Shown piece after piece: positions 1-7,693 of a stretch of 57,613 nt of DNA. The notes below the pieces were generated by a model. It searched no databases. It was not told the DNA's origin and saw only the letters and a list, made by a program, of their open reading frames with translations. The DNA comes from Bacillota bacterium (GTDB lineage: Bacteria > Bacillota > Dethiobacteria > Dethiobacterales > Dethiobacteraceae): positions 1 to 57,613 of the forward strand of contig QLUR01000015.1 of the NCBI GenBank assembly GCA_018725565.1, read 5' to 3'. Each line of letters opens with the position of its first letter. The stretch's first letter is position 1. A program made the position numbers and the translations under genes.

Positions 1-19
1 AGATGTGTATAAGAGACAG
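1..19. other. Residual Nextera transposase adapter at contig edge
   Basis: The first 19 bases are identical to the Tn5 mosaic-end sequence used in Illumina Nextera libraries. This is a library artefact, not genome. It means the assembled contig ends here, inside the CRISPR array. Bases 20-44 are then the visible part of a truncated spacer. Confidence 0.93.
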
Positions 20-44
20 GTATACAGCAGTCATATAACAGAAA

Positions 45-747
45 GTTTCAGTCCCCTATTCGTCGGGGTAATCGGTGTAACAAGAGATACATGTTGTGCC
101 GACGTTTGAACCGCATCCCGAAGTTTCAGTCCCCTATTCGTCGGGGTAATCGGTGTAACATGGGACGAAGATAACCCTGATATGGCGGCAGTTAGGTTTC
201 AGTCCCCTATTCGTCGGGGTAATCGGTGTAACCTTTGATGATATACACAGCCACAAGCACGGAGGACAAGAGTTTCAGTCCCCTATTCGTCGGGGTAATC
301 GGTGTAACTGGGGATGCTCACCTCGCTTGACATGGCGGCGCTTGCGTTTCAGTCCCCTATTCGTCGGGGTAATCGGTGTAACACTTGTCGTGTTGTGCAT
401 CTGCACGAAAGCGACAGGTTTCAGTCCCCTATTCGTCGGGGTAATCGGTGTAACATCGCGCTGGCGGGGAATTTCGAGACGCACACCATGGGTTTCAGTC
501 CCCTATTCGTCGGGGTAATCGGTGTAACGCCGCAGGGTATGGTTTATCGCGATTGAACCAGCCGCGTTTCAGTCCCCTATTCGTCGGGGTAATCGGTGTA
601 ACTGAGCGAAGCGCTGAACCAAGGCGACGGGGTGTATGTTTCAGTCCCCTATTCGTCGGGGTAATCGGTGTAACGTACGGGGCATTACAATCGAGCTTGA
701 CGGCAATGTCGTTTCAGTCCCCTATTCGTCGGGGTAATCGGTGTAAC
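45..747 (-). CRISPR. CRISPR array, 10 repeats and 9 complete spacers (truncated at the left edge)
   Basis: Ten identical 37-nt repeats start at 45, 123, 196, 272, 346, 418, 492, 566, 638 and 711. The nine full spacers are 35 to 41 nt long, all different, and a partial one precedes the first repeat. Read on the minus strand the repeat begins GTTACACCGATTACCCC and ends GGGGACTGAAAC, a CCCC/GGGG hairpin followed by an ACTGAAAC 5' handle. This ending, and the cas genes running leftward on the same strand, indicate transcription right to left. The leader would then lie at 748-871 and the newest spacer at 675-710. All repeats are intact, so no degenerate terminal repeat is seen; the distal end lies beyond the contig. 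One array and one Cas6 probably serve both the type I and type III effectors. Confidence 0.97.
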
Positions 748-871
748 CGAGTACGGTTTATAGGCGGAGTTGCCGATGAATACTGTGTTTGTATTCATCA
801 AAATTTGATCGTACAAGTGAAAAAAACCGAAGATGGATTAACTGTCAAAAAGGGGTGGGTATCTGCGAAAG
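748..871 (-). promoter_or_regulatory. CRISPR leader with perfect 9-bp inverted repeat
   Basis: This is a short AT-rich stretch between the leader-proximal repeat and the end of csa1. It holds a perfect inverted repeat, GATGAATAC at 775-783 and GTATTCATC at 791-799 with a 7-nt loop, beginning 28 bases from the first repeat. A minus-strand TTGACA lies at 843-848, but no convincing -10 box is found at the right distance, so the array promoter is not settled. The position fits a leader. The dyad could be an anchoring or regulator site for spacer acquisition or array transcription. Confidence 0.6.
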
Positions 872-1780
872 TCAATGGCAACAGGCATAGTAGGGACAAG
901 TCTTTTGACAATGATCAGACTTTCCGGGGTCAATTTCGTCGTAAACCATCCTCATTTTTTCATCTCTTTCTTCGATGAACCACTGGCGCAGTTCATCGTT
1001 AATAATATGAAAATCTTTCTGAATGTAAAGGCGGCCGTTCTTGAACTCGCCGTAGACTATGCAGCCCACGTTTATAGGATACTCGAAAATTGCTTCCATG
1101 ACAAGAGCATATCCGGTGGTTGTCAGGCGATGGAATGGTTCGCGGGGGCCAAACTTTAAATCCATAATCATCGGTTCGGAAAATACGAAGGCATCGGAGC
1201 TAAGGTTTGGGCTTAGACCGAGAAAGGTACCGTCCAGCTTTTGTTCAAGGACAAAGGGAACTACTTGGGCCGCCAGAGAATCTTCTCCGATGTATGGTTG
1301 CCGGGTCAACGTTTCCTGAAGGCGTGAAGAAATAATGCTGAACATGTAGTTGAATACTTGCATGGCCTGCTCACTGATATCAGGAATTTGTTGGCCTAGC
1401 ACTTTGGCGCGTTCGAGAAAACCTGGTAAAAGTGCAGTTAGCTCGGTCAAGATTGCCTCGGCATTTACATTGTGCAGGTAGATTAGCTTCTTGGTCTGAA
1501 CAAGGGTCTGAACAATCAGTTCATGGAACATGGAGCCGCGTTTCATGGCAACATTGGCAGCGACTTTTTTTCGCTCCACACGGTTGAGATAAAGGTCACG
1601 TCCGCTGCTGCAATACTTGCCGGCTATCTGATACAACGGCAGGCGAACATCATAGATCGGCTCCAGCGGCGGCTGATGCCAGTTCCAGCCGCGCAGTTCT
1701 TCAGCTACTCCTTGTTCACGGGACTTTGGAATGTAGCTTTTTAAGAGTTTTTTTCGCTCGTCATCGGTAAGGAAATACAT
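872..1780 (-). CDS. csa1: Csa1-family Cas4-like nuclease
   Basis: The protein belongs to the Csa1 (Cas4a) branch of the Cas4/RecB-type nuclease fold, which works in spacer acquisition by trimming prespacers. Visible support: an early cysteine motif YCSSGRD, the RGSMFHEL helix, the MDLKFGP strand carrying nuclease-core acidic and lysine residues, and a C-terminal cluster CQKTCPYYACC expected to ligate an Fe-S cluster with the first cysteine. It is the last gene of the adaptation module and abuts the leader. A GTG at 1789 overlaps the cas4 stop, but the ATG at 1780 has GGAG eight bases upstream and is preferred. Csa1 is characteristic of type I-A loci. Having both this and a classical Cas4 recalls systems in which two Cas4 proteins define the two ends of the prespacer. 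Confidence 0.85.
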   Translation of the reverse strand: MYFLTDDERKKLLKSYIPKSREQGVAEELRGWNWHQPPLEPIYDVRLPLYQIAGKYCSSGRDLYLNRVERKKVAANVAMKRGSMFHELIVQTLVQTKKLIYLHNVNAEAILTELTALLPGFLERAKVLGQQIPDISEQAMQVFNYMFSIISSRLQETLTRQPYIGEDSLAAQVVPFVLEQKLDGTFLGLSPNLSSDAFVFSEPMIMDLKFGPREPFHRLTTTGYALVMEAIFEYPINVGCIVYGEFKNGRLYIQKDFHIINDELRQWFIEERDEKMRMVYDEIDPGKSDHCQKTCPYYACCH

Positions 1781-1785
1781 TGTTT

Positions 1786-2364
1786 TCACTCCAGATCTGC
1801 GCAGTAGTTTTTAAACTCACAGTCAATGCAACGCTGCTTAGAACGAACATAGGCGGGGATTTTTTCGCCGGCGATAACCTTGCGGATGGCAGATAAGACT
1901 TTCTTGACGTGTTCCCGCATGCTGACAGTAATTTCCAAGGGGATTACAGTTTTGCTGGGAATCAAGTATATAAAGCCGTAGCGGACTGGTTTTTCAAACT
2001 TTTCCTCCAGTAGCATGGCATAGGCGGCAAGCTGGTATTTCTGATGTAATCCTTTTCTGCTGATACTGTGCTTAAACTCAACCGGATAGACTTCCCCGGA
2101 GGCGGCGGTGATGGCCATATCAAGCTGGCCATGCAACCCCAGGCGTGAGGACTGCAGAAAAACTTGAAAATCTCTGGCGCCGTCTAGAAGGCCGTAAGCT
2201 TTTAATTTTCTTCTTTTTTCAAGCTGCTTGACTTCAAAATGCTCAAGCCGGCCATACTCCATTTTTTTGGTTACCCGGCGCGGGATGGGCAAGACGTAGT
2301 AGAAGTAGATAATGCGCGGGCAGTAGATATATTGCTTTAAATCAGACACGCGCAGGGAAATCAT
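1786..2364 (-). CDS. cas4: CRISPR-associated exonuclease Cas4
   Basis: A 192-residue Cas4 with the usual layout: an N-terminal YIYCPRI motif providing the first Fe-S cysteine, a GQLDM segment with the nuclease Asp, VEFKHS (E-x-K) with catalytic Glu and Lys, a QLAAYAMLLE helix, and the C-terminal CIDCEFKNYC cluster. The family removes 3' overhangs from prespacers and helps select PAM-proximal ends in complex with Cas1-Cas2. The ATG overlaps the cas2 stop by four bases (ATGA), and the gene is translationally linked on both sides. Length is normal for the family. Confidence 0.93.
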   Translation of the reverse strand: MISLRVSDLKQYIYCPRIIYFYYVLPIPRRVTKKMEYGRLEHFEVKQLEKRRKLKAYGLLDGARDFQVFLQSSRLGLHGQLDMAITAASGEVYPVEFKHSISRKGLHQKYQLAAYAMLLEEKFEKPVRYGFIYLIPSKTVIPLEITVSMREHVKKVLSAIRKVIAGEKIPAYVRSKQRCIDCEFKNYCADLE

Positions 2365-2627
2365 TTTTCGTCACCTTTGTGGTTGATGATTTCGATTTTC
2401 AGCCGGAGGTCTTTTTCGCAGAGCGGATAAATTTGGATATTGCCGGCTTTTTTGCCAAGAGTGCGCCGCAGGCGTTGGCGGAGTTCGTCGCGACGGTTAT
2501 GATTGATAGCACCTAGAAACGCGCTGTACTGGATACGTTCCAACCCGTAATCCTTGCAGGCAACGCCAACTTTGTTTCGTATCCTGTCGTCCGGAATATC
2601 GAAAATGACCAAGGTTTGCACTACCAT
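2361..2627 (-). CDS. cas2: CRISPR-associated endoribonuclease-fold protein Cas2
   Basis: An 88-residue Cas2. The ferredoxin-like first strand TLVIFDIPDD carries the conserved Asp, followed by a helix with basic residues and the late strand NIQIYPLCEKD. Cas2 dimers bridge two Cas1 dimers in the integrase. The start overlaps the end of cas1 by seven bases and the stop overlaps cas4, so cas1-cas2-cas4-csa1 are tightly coupled. The length is typical. Confidence 0.94.
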   Translation of the reverse strand: MVVQTLVIFDIPDDRIRNKVGVACKDYGLERIQYSAFLGAINHNRRDELRQRLRRTLGKKAGNIQIYPLCEKDLRLKIEIINHKGDEK

Positions 2628-3628
2628 CCCCCCACAAAGGGACGGTACTTTGCTTCGCCACGTACAAAAGTAGCGATGGTCCTAGCCTGACGCTGGATAA
2701 TGGTAGATAATTTATGTTTCTTTCCGTCGTAGCTTTCCGTGCTGTCAAGCCGGGCCAGAATTTTGGCGGCGAACTCCTTACGGGTGTCGGCAGATAGTTT
2801 GCCTTCTTCAAGCTGCACCTTATAGCCCTTGCTGAACATAGCGATTACTGTCCTGTCCACCACGGGCTGGCGGAATTCTTCAATTAAGTCTAGAACGAGT
2901 GATGGCTTCCCCGGCCTGTCCACATGCATAAAACCGGCAAAAGGCTCAAGTCCCGCCAGAAGAATGGCGCTCCAAAGCTGTGCATAAAGGATTCCGTAAC
3001 CGTAATTAAGCATGGAATTGAACGGGTCTTCAGCGCCGCGGTGCTCCCGGCCGGGGAATTCCACTTTTCCTTCCAGGATGGAAGCAACCTGCTGCCAATA
3101 GATAGCGGACGCCCTCCCTTCAACAGAAAGGTATTGTCCTCTTACCTCGTCAATATTCTGACCCTGATAAGTTTCAAGCTCCTGCAGTATGCCGGTCATT
3201 TTGGCAGCAGCGGACATTACCTGTTCGTAGCTTTCTTTTTTAGCCTCTTTACGGTGCTTGGCAAAATATTTGAGGGTATTGACCTGGTTTTTGATCTTTC
3301 CGGAAACAAAGGCTTTGGCTAATATAATGCCACGCTGGTCAAAATAAGCCATGAGCTGTTCGCGCCTGGTCTGCACGGTGGCCGTCAACTGCGGCGAGCT
3401 GATTTTGGCATAAGGTTGTCCGGTGCTGGAGAGAAAGTTGATTTGCACCCCGTGTTCCATGCACATGCGGATGACATCGCTGGAGAGAGATGCGCCGCCT
3501 GTGGTAATGGTAATTTGGGCCAGGTCAAAGAAAGGTACTTCCTGTACCACTTTGCCGCCTTCTTTGACAACCAGCCGCTCGCTTGTTTTGCCGAGAAAGG
3601 TGCCGTAGTTGTTGATAACCAGGTTCAT
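2621..3628 (-). CDS. cas1: CRISPR integrase Cas1
   Basis: A 335-residue Cas1, the integrase that joins prespacers to the leader-repeat junction. Visible are the N-terminal beta domain (NYGTFLGKTSERL), the SLSSDVIRMC region, ASAIYWQQV, which carries the first active-site Glu region (VEGRAS), the LNYGYGILYAQ helix, the FMHVDRPGKPSLVLDLIEEFR segment with the conserved His and Asp/Glu ligands, and a basic C-terminus. AGGAGG precedes the ATG at the normal distance. Sixty-four bases separate it from csm6, so the adaptation module may be co-transcribed with the type III genes. Confidence 0.96.
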   Translation of the reverse strand: MNLVINNYGTFLGKTSERLVVKEGGKVVQEVPFFDLAQITITTGGASLSSDVIRMCMEHGVQINFLSSTGQPYAKISSPQLTATVQTRREQLMAYFDQRGIILAKAFVSGKIKNQVNTLKYFAKHRKEAKKESYEQVMSAAAKMTGILQELETYQGQNIDEVRGQYLSVEGRASAIYWQQVASILEGKVEFPGREHRGAEDPFNSMLNYGYGILYAQLWSAILLAGLEPFAGFMHVDRPGKPSLVLDLIEEFRQPVVDRTVIAMFSKGYKVQLEEGKLSADTRKEFAAKILARLDSTESYDGKKHKLSTIIQRQARTIATFVRGEAKYRPFVGGW

Positions 3629-3692
3629 TTAATGGGCCTCCTGGGAGGATGTCTGCTCCATAAAGAATTTTCTGTTATTCCCGGAACAAAAA

Positions 3693-5036
3693 TCAAATTG
3701 CTTTAAAAATGAGGCTTCTTATTTTGTTCAATTCCGCTTCACCAAAGGAATACGTATCCAGATCAAGATGTTCAAAAAATACCTGTAAAATCTTTCGCGC
3801 TAAATTCATAGCCGATTGCGCGTCTTCCTCATGAACTGAACCCATACCATGACCGACTATGCTTTTATTACGCCGCTCGTTATATTCTTTAATCTCATTG
3901 CTTAAATGCTCTGCAACTGGAAACCTTTTCTTTTTTACCATCAAAATCTTTTCCCAATCTAATAAACCAAGATAAGCATCCGGCGGCTTCTGGACAATCC
4001 CCTTAACCCATTGAGGTTGATTCCGGTATTTTTGGGTAGGCTCGATTTGCAGCTCAGTTCGTAAAAAAAGGTTTTGACAGCCCTCGTAAAGGCGTTTGAA
4101 ACGTGCCAAACAATCTACATATTGCTTGGCACTCCTACGCCTTTGGGCGTTATGGAACAGGTCAAGAAGGTTTGTTTCGCTCTCCTTTTCTTTACTGGAC
4201 AATATTAATCTCAAGGTTTCAATCTGGGACATAAATTTATTGTTAAGTTGTGAAACCTCAGGCAATCTGGACAGATTTTTTGACACATCTGTTAACAATG
4301 TCCGGGCTTTTTCATGTTGAAATAAATCCCAGTGATAATAAGCTTCGCAGACTCTTGCCATCTCCTCAGCTAATAATGCTCTGTGCGGAAGGTATGTAGC
4401 TAAAGATAAGAGTTCAAGTTCATCCTGAGCCGCTTTAAAATAGTAATCGGCAAAGAAATGCTGCGCCCGGGAAATTTTGTTCTGCTCTTCCACAAATTCT
4501 GTCTCCACTGCTCTGCATCTGGCTTCAGAATTTTCTTGCCATTCTGGCGCGACAACCTGCCACACCTTAGCCTTTAATCTACCTGCGTTAACTAATAATA
4601 GCCAGCAGACCTGCATCTGAGGAGTACCAGAGGAAAGGTTTACGTGGTATTCAGCATTTTTCCCATACTCCTTCTGAACTTGCTTCTGAATTGAGCTTAT
4701 CCCTTTCTCCAACGCAATAAGCAGTTGCCGGTAATCGGTTGGATCAGGCAGGTCAAGGGGGTATTGAAGAACTTTAATGTCAGGACACGAAGCCTTAATT
4801 GCATTACTTGTTTTATCAGCCTGCAACTGAGTATCGGAGGATTTTTCTGACAACTGAGCCACAGTTGGAAACACAATAACCACATCCGGCTCTACTTGCT
4901 GAAATGATGTTAATATTGAGCCTTCTGTCTGCTGCCCTGTTTTAGGGTCGAGAGCATAAGGATCTCGATTGCCGACCATACTTAATAGAACTTTCTTCCT
5001 TATAGCAGTTTCACCCATCATAGTGATGATCCTCAT
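3693..5036 (-). CDS. csm6: Csm6-like CARF-HEPN ribonuclease
   Basis: A CARF-domain sensor with a C-terminal HEPN RNase domain. In type III systems cyclic oligoadenylate made by Cas10 binds the CARF domain and switches on non-specific RNA cleavage. The N-terminus has the Rossmann strand VLLSMVGNRDP and the ligand-loop motif NLSSGTPQMQ. The C-terminus has RNKSIVGHGM at about residues 389-398, a HEPN R-x6-H motif. The family resembles the long TIGR02710-type CARF proteins more than classical Csm6. The reading frame stays open upstream into csm4. ATGs at 5036 and 5021 are both possible, the latter with GAGG nine bases upstream. It follows csm4 directly, where csm5 would be expected. Confidence 0.83.
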   Translation of the reverse strand: MRIITMMGETAIRKKVLLSMVGNRDPYALDPKTGQQTEGSILTSFQQVEPDVVIVFPTVAQLSEKSSDTQLQADKTSNAIKASCPDIKVLQYPLDLPDPTDYRQLLIALEKGISSIQKQVQKEYGKNAEYHVNLSSGTPQMQVCWLLLVNAGRLKAKVWQVVAPEWQENSEARCRAVETEFVEEQNKISRAQHFFADYYFKAAQDELELLSLATYLPHRALLAEEMARVCEAYYHWDLFQHEKARTLLTDVSKNLSRLPEVSQLNNKFMSQIETLRLILSSKEKESETNLLDLFHNAQRRRSAKQYVDCLARFKRLYEGCQNLFLRTELQIEPTQKYRNQPQWVKGIVQKPPDAYLGLLDWEKILMVKKKRFPVAEHLSNEIKEYNERRNKSIVGHGMGSVHEEDAQSAMNLARKILQVFFEHLDLDTYSFGEAELNKIRSLIFKAI

Positions 5037-5049
5037 TTCCCCTGATTTC

Positions 5050-5970
5050 TTATGCGGGCTGATTAGAGCAAGCCGGGACGACCATGGCCATTCCGCAGTG
5101 GACTGCCTGTGGTGCGTCAGGAGCAATATCTTCTATAAAGCGGCCCAGCCACTTGGTATGTTGACTTGAAGAATAGAGCACCGAACCGGCGACTAACATA
5201 ATTAATGGTTTTTTAAAAGGATTGGGCAGTTTTGCATATTCTTCTCCCAGCCTGCCGCGTTTGATAATCAGTTTATAATAACCACTTGCAGGGTCAGTAA
5301 CGCTGGGGGTAACGTTGCCTAAAAGTATATAGCTGTTTGCATCAGGCAGATCGGCGAAACCGGGGAAACCAGCAGTTTCCTCGACCAGAAACACTCCTTT
5401 CCCGGTAGAGGCCCGGGCACCAAGGCCAGTGCGCCCTAGATCAGCAAAAAGCTCGCCAAGAAGTTCTTCCCAATCAGGATGAATATAGGCGTAGATTGAA
5501 ATGTATTGATAGCATTTGATATTTAAAAACTGTTCCTCTACCGTATAGAGCTCACCTCCCTCGCTTGTGCTGCCTGATATGCGGCTGACCTGATTATGCA
5601 ACACTACTTCAGTCTGTAGCGGTTTGGTTATTTCTTCCGGTTTAGCCGGCTGGCCTTGACGTAAGTTATTAAATACATTAAGCGTTACCCACTGTGATTT
5701 TTTTAGTTTTTTACCTTCTTCAATCTGTCTTAAAGTTGATATTTGTTGTGCAGGCTGCGGGATGAACGGTCTTGGCAATAAATCCCCGGGGAACCCGGAA
5801 GAAAGGACAAAGGGCGGCTCATTTTTGAGGAAGGCTGAAATAAGTTGACCTAAAGCTTCTGTGCCAAACCTGCGATAATAAGCCCACAGCAAGGCTCCCG
5901 TAATGGTATCGGATGACCAGTTGGTCAGATAGGAACCTAATGGGTTAAGCTTCAACCGAACTGTTTTCAT
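5050..5970 (-). CDS. csm4: Type III-A RAMP protein Csm4
   Basis: A 306-residue Cas5-group RAMP that contacts Cas10 and holds the crRNA 5' handle in Csm complexes. It starts with a RAMP strand (KTVRLKLNPLG), has the TITGALLWAYYRRFG helix typical of Csm4, a central glycine-rich RTGLGARASTGKG loop, and a C-terminal strand with AVHCGMAMVVP. The ATG lies directly behind the csm3 stop. Placement after csm3 and before csm6 is canonical except that csm5 is absent. Confidence 0.88.
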   Translation of the reverse strand: MKTVRLKLNPLGSYLTNWSSDTITGALLWAYYRRFGTEALGQLISAFLKNEPPFVLSSGFPGDLLPRPFIPQPAQQISTLRQIEEGKKLKKSQWVTLNVFNNLRQGQPAKPEEITKPLQTEVVLHNQVSRISGSTSEGGELYTVEEQFLNIKCYQYISIYAYIHPDWEELLGELFADLGRTGLGARASTGKGVFLVEETAGFPGFADLPDANSYILLGNVTPSVTDPASGYYKLIIKRGRLGEEYAKLPNPFKKPLIMLVAGSVLYSSSQHTKWLGRFIEDIAPDAPQAVHCGMAMVVPACSNQPA

Positions 5971-5972
5971 GA

Positions 5973-6626
5973 TTAACCCTCATTCAGGCTAAATTTTTTG
6001 CCATCTAGATAAAGGTCTTTAAATTCGATCTGCCCGTAACCTCTGGAGCCGGAACTGCCTAGGTAATCCCTGGTTAATAATTTTAAGCCCTTTTTCATGA
6101 AATTAATGCCGTGTTGTTCGTTGTCCCCATCGAATACTCGGATAACAGCGTTAAATTGAAACTCCGTATCTGCCGGTACACGTTCGAATGTCCGCAGGCC
6201 TCCCTGTCCTGCTCGCCCAGTGCGGCGGTCGATCCAGTTTTCATTTTTTAACTCACTGAAATTCAACCCTTTTCCTTCTTGCGCTTCGCGTAGCTTTGTT
6301 TCCCACTCTTGAGTCAGCGGGGCGTCCCGAAACAAAAACCGGGTCGGTGTGGATGTTCTAAGGGAACCAAAAAAAACGCATACTTCACAGTTTCCACAAT
6401 TGTGGGCCTTGCCGTCCTGGCTTATGTTTCCTGTGCTTAGTTCAAGCAGGGTTCGTATTTTGCCTTTAATCGATGATCCCGGGATATAGGGCAGGTCGGT
6501 AATGGGGTGTCTGATAATCGGGCTGTCAACTCCACCGATGTCCAGATTGTCTTTGGAACCGCCAATCCTCAATCCTGTTTGACACCTGATAGTACCCACA
6601 ATCTCCTTGTAGCCGGTCAGTTTCAT
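5973..6626 (-). CDS. csm3: Type III-A backbone RNase Csm3
   Basis: A 217-residue Cas7-group RAMP forming the helical backbone of the Csm complex and cutting target RNA at 6-nt steps. The segment IGGVDSPIIRHP contains the conserved Asp (Asp34 here), equivalent to the catalytic Asp33 of characterised Csm3 proteins. IPGSSIKGKIR is the RAMP signature, and NCGNCEVC looks like a zinc-binding thumb. The glycine-rich GSSGSRGYGQIEF near the end is also typical. The catalytic residue is retained, so target RNA cleavage is expected. Start and stop are tightly packed between csm2 and csm4. Confidence 0.93.
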   Translation of the reverse strand: MKLTGYKEIVGTIRCQTGLRIGGSKDNLDIGGVDSPIIRHPITDLPYIPGSSIKGKIRTLLELSTGNISQDGKAHNCGNCEVCVFFGSLRTSTPTRFLFRDAPLTQEWETKLREAQEGKGLNFSELKNENWIDRRTGRAGQGGLRTFERVPADTEFQFNAVIRVFDGDNEQHGINFMKKGLKLLTRDYLGSSGSRGYGQIEFKDLYLDGKKFSLNEG

Positions 6627-7693
6627 TCTCCTTTTCCTCCTTCTTTTAATTTGCCTTTAGCAAAGGCAACAATACTTTGGAAATGGTCCACAAAGCCTTT
6701 AAAACCCTTTTCATCATTACTCGCCAAGTCAACGTTCTTTACTACGAAGCCTATAAATACGCCCGGGACAACCTGGCGGGCAGCAGCATAGGCCGCATCC
6801 CGCTCAAAAGCATACAAGTTAGGTAATAAACGATAGAACTCACGGTTAAACTGAAATTTGGTATCAAGTCCTTTCAGTTTGTTGTAAAAACGGCGCAGGG
6901 CTGTGCTGCTAAGGAATGCCTGGGCAAAAATATCAACTATAACTTTCGGCCATTCAATGATAGTTTCCCGGCGCAGGTAGCCGTTTTCGTCGTAATAACT
7001 TCCTTTAAGATAGTTTGGCGGAAGGCCTTGCCCGGCAATCCAGTCTCCGGCAGAAAAGTTTTTATCTGTTTTGGCGTAAGCAATAACACTTTTGTAGTGC
7101 TCCAGAAAGCCGGCAAAAGACTCGGAATCCTGCTCCGCCAAAGGAAGATTTCGTTCAATAAAATCATGAAATTCCGAAGGAACAACCTTTCTTGCCTTTG
7201 CATATTCCACAGTCGACTGAAAACTGGCAAGCTTTACCTTGGTATTGTTGAAATCGCCCGTCTGCTGCAGATGATAGTTGATGGCCTCCAGTGTGTTGTA
7301 GAAGCTTCGCAGCCTAGTGGAAGTTGTGCCGCGGATATTTAGCACATTAGCTATATTCCGGGCCTCAGAAGCAAATATCTCCCGCCGCAATAACCCCCTC
7401 TGGTCAAAATAACCTTTGTGTAAGTAATCTGCGGGAATTCTGTCTGGCACAGATGCGGCCCTCGTTGTGGGAGCGGCTGCACTAAAGTTTGCGGCAAGTT
7501 CCGTGCGCGATTGAGTCACCCCAGCCTTTGCAACAGACATTTCGGCAGACGGTGCTGTTACTTTTTTTGCCGCCCTGCAATCAGGACAGCGCTTAGGGGG
7601 ATCCCATCTGTTTAATGCAAAATCTTTTTGCTCGCGTTCTGTAAAAAGAAAACTCCTTTGACAGTCTTTGCACGTCAACTTTTTATCGGGCAT
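6623..7693 (-). CDS. csm2: Zinc-ribbon + tandem double Csm2 fusion protein
   Basis: The gene sits where csm2 (small subunit, Cas11 group) is expected, but encodes about 356 residues, roughly 2.5 times a normal Csm2. Residues 1-45 form a zinc ribbon with CxxC pairs at C8/C11 and C36/C39 and the FTEREQKDF spacer seen in PF13451-type ribbons. A low-complexity Ala/Thr linker follows. Two homologous Csm2-like helical domains then run from about 90 to 210 and 225 to 350. They share YL-x3-Y-D-x2-G-x-LRRE at their starts, an LR-x-FYN-x-L motif, and the ending GF-x2-(H)-(Y/F)-x-S-(I/V)-x-A-(Y/F)-AK. An ATG at 7693 with GAGGAGG eight bases upstream decides the start; it overlaps cas10 by 11 bases. A duplicated small subunit could occupy two adjacent filament positions. 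The zinc ribbon's role is unknown. Confidence 0.82.
   Translation of the reverse strand: MPDKKLTCKDCQRSFLFTEREQKDFALNRWDPPKRCPDCRAAKKVTAPSAEMSVAKAGVTQSRTELAANFSAAAPTTRAASVPDRIPADYLHKGYFDQRGLLRREIFASEARNIANVLNIRGTTSTRLRSFYNTLEAINYHLQQTGDFNNTKVKLASFQSTVEYAKARKVVPSEFHDFIERNLPLAEQDSESFAGFLEHYKSVIAYAKTDKNFSAGDWIAGQGLPPNYLKGSYYDENGYLRRETIIEWPKVIVDIFAQAFLSSTALRRFYNKLKGLDTKFQFNREFYRLLPNLYAFERDAAYAAARQVVPGVFIGFVVKNVDLASNDEKGFKGFVDHFQSIVAFAKGKLKEGGKGE

Noticed and set aside
748-871. Array promoter from TTGACA at 843-848
   Set aside because: The -35 is perfect but the sequence 16-19 bases downstream is a T-run rather than a -10 box; the next -10-like hexamer is 29 bases away.
275-978. Open reading frames on both strands through the CRISPR array with repeated peptide motifs
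   Set aside because: They are translations of the 37-nt repeats and spacers; the frames have no ribosome sites and the DNA repeat explains the peptide repetition.
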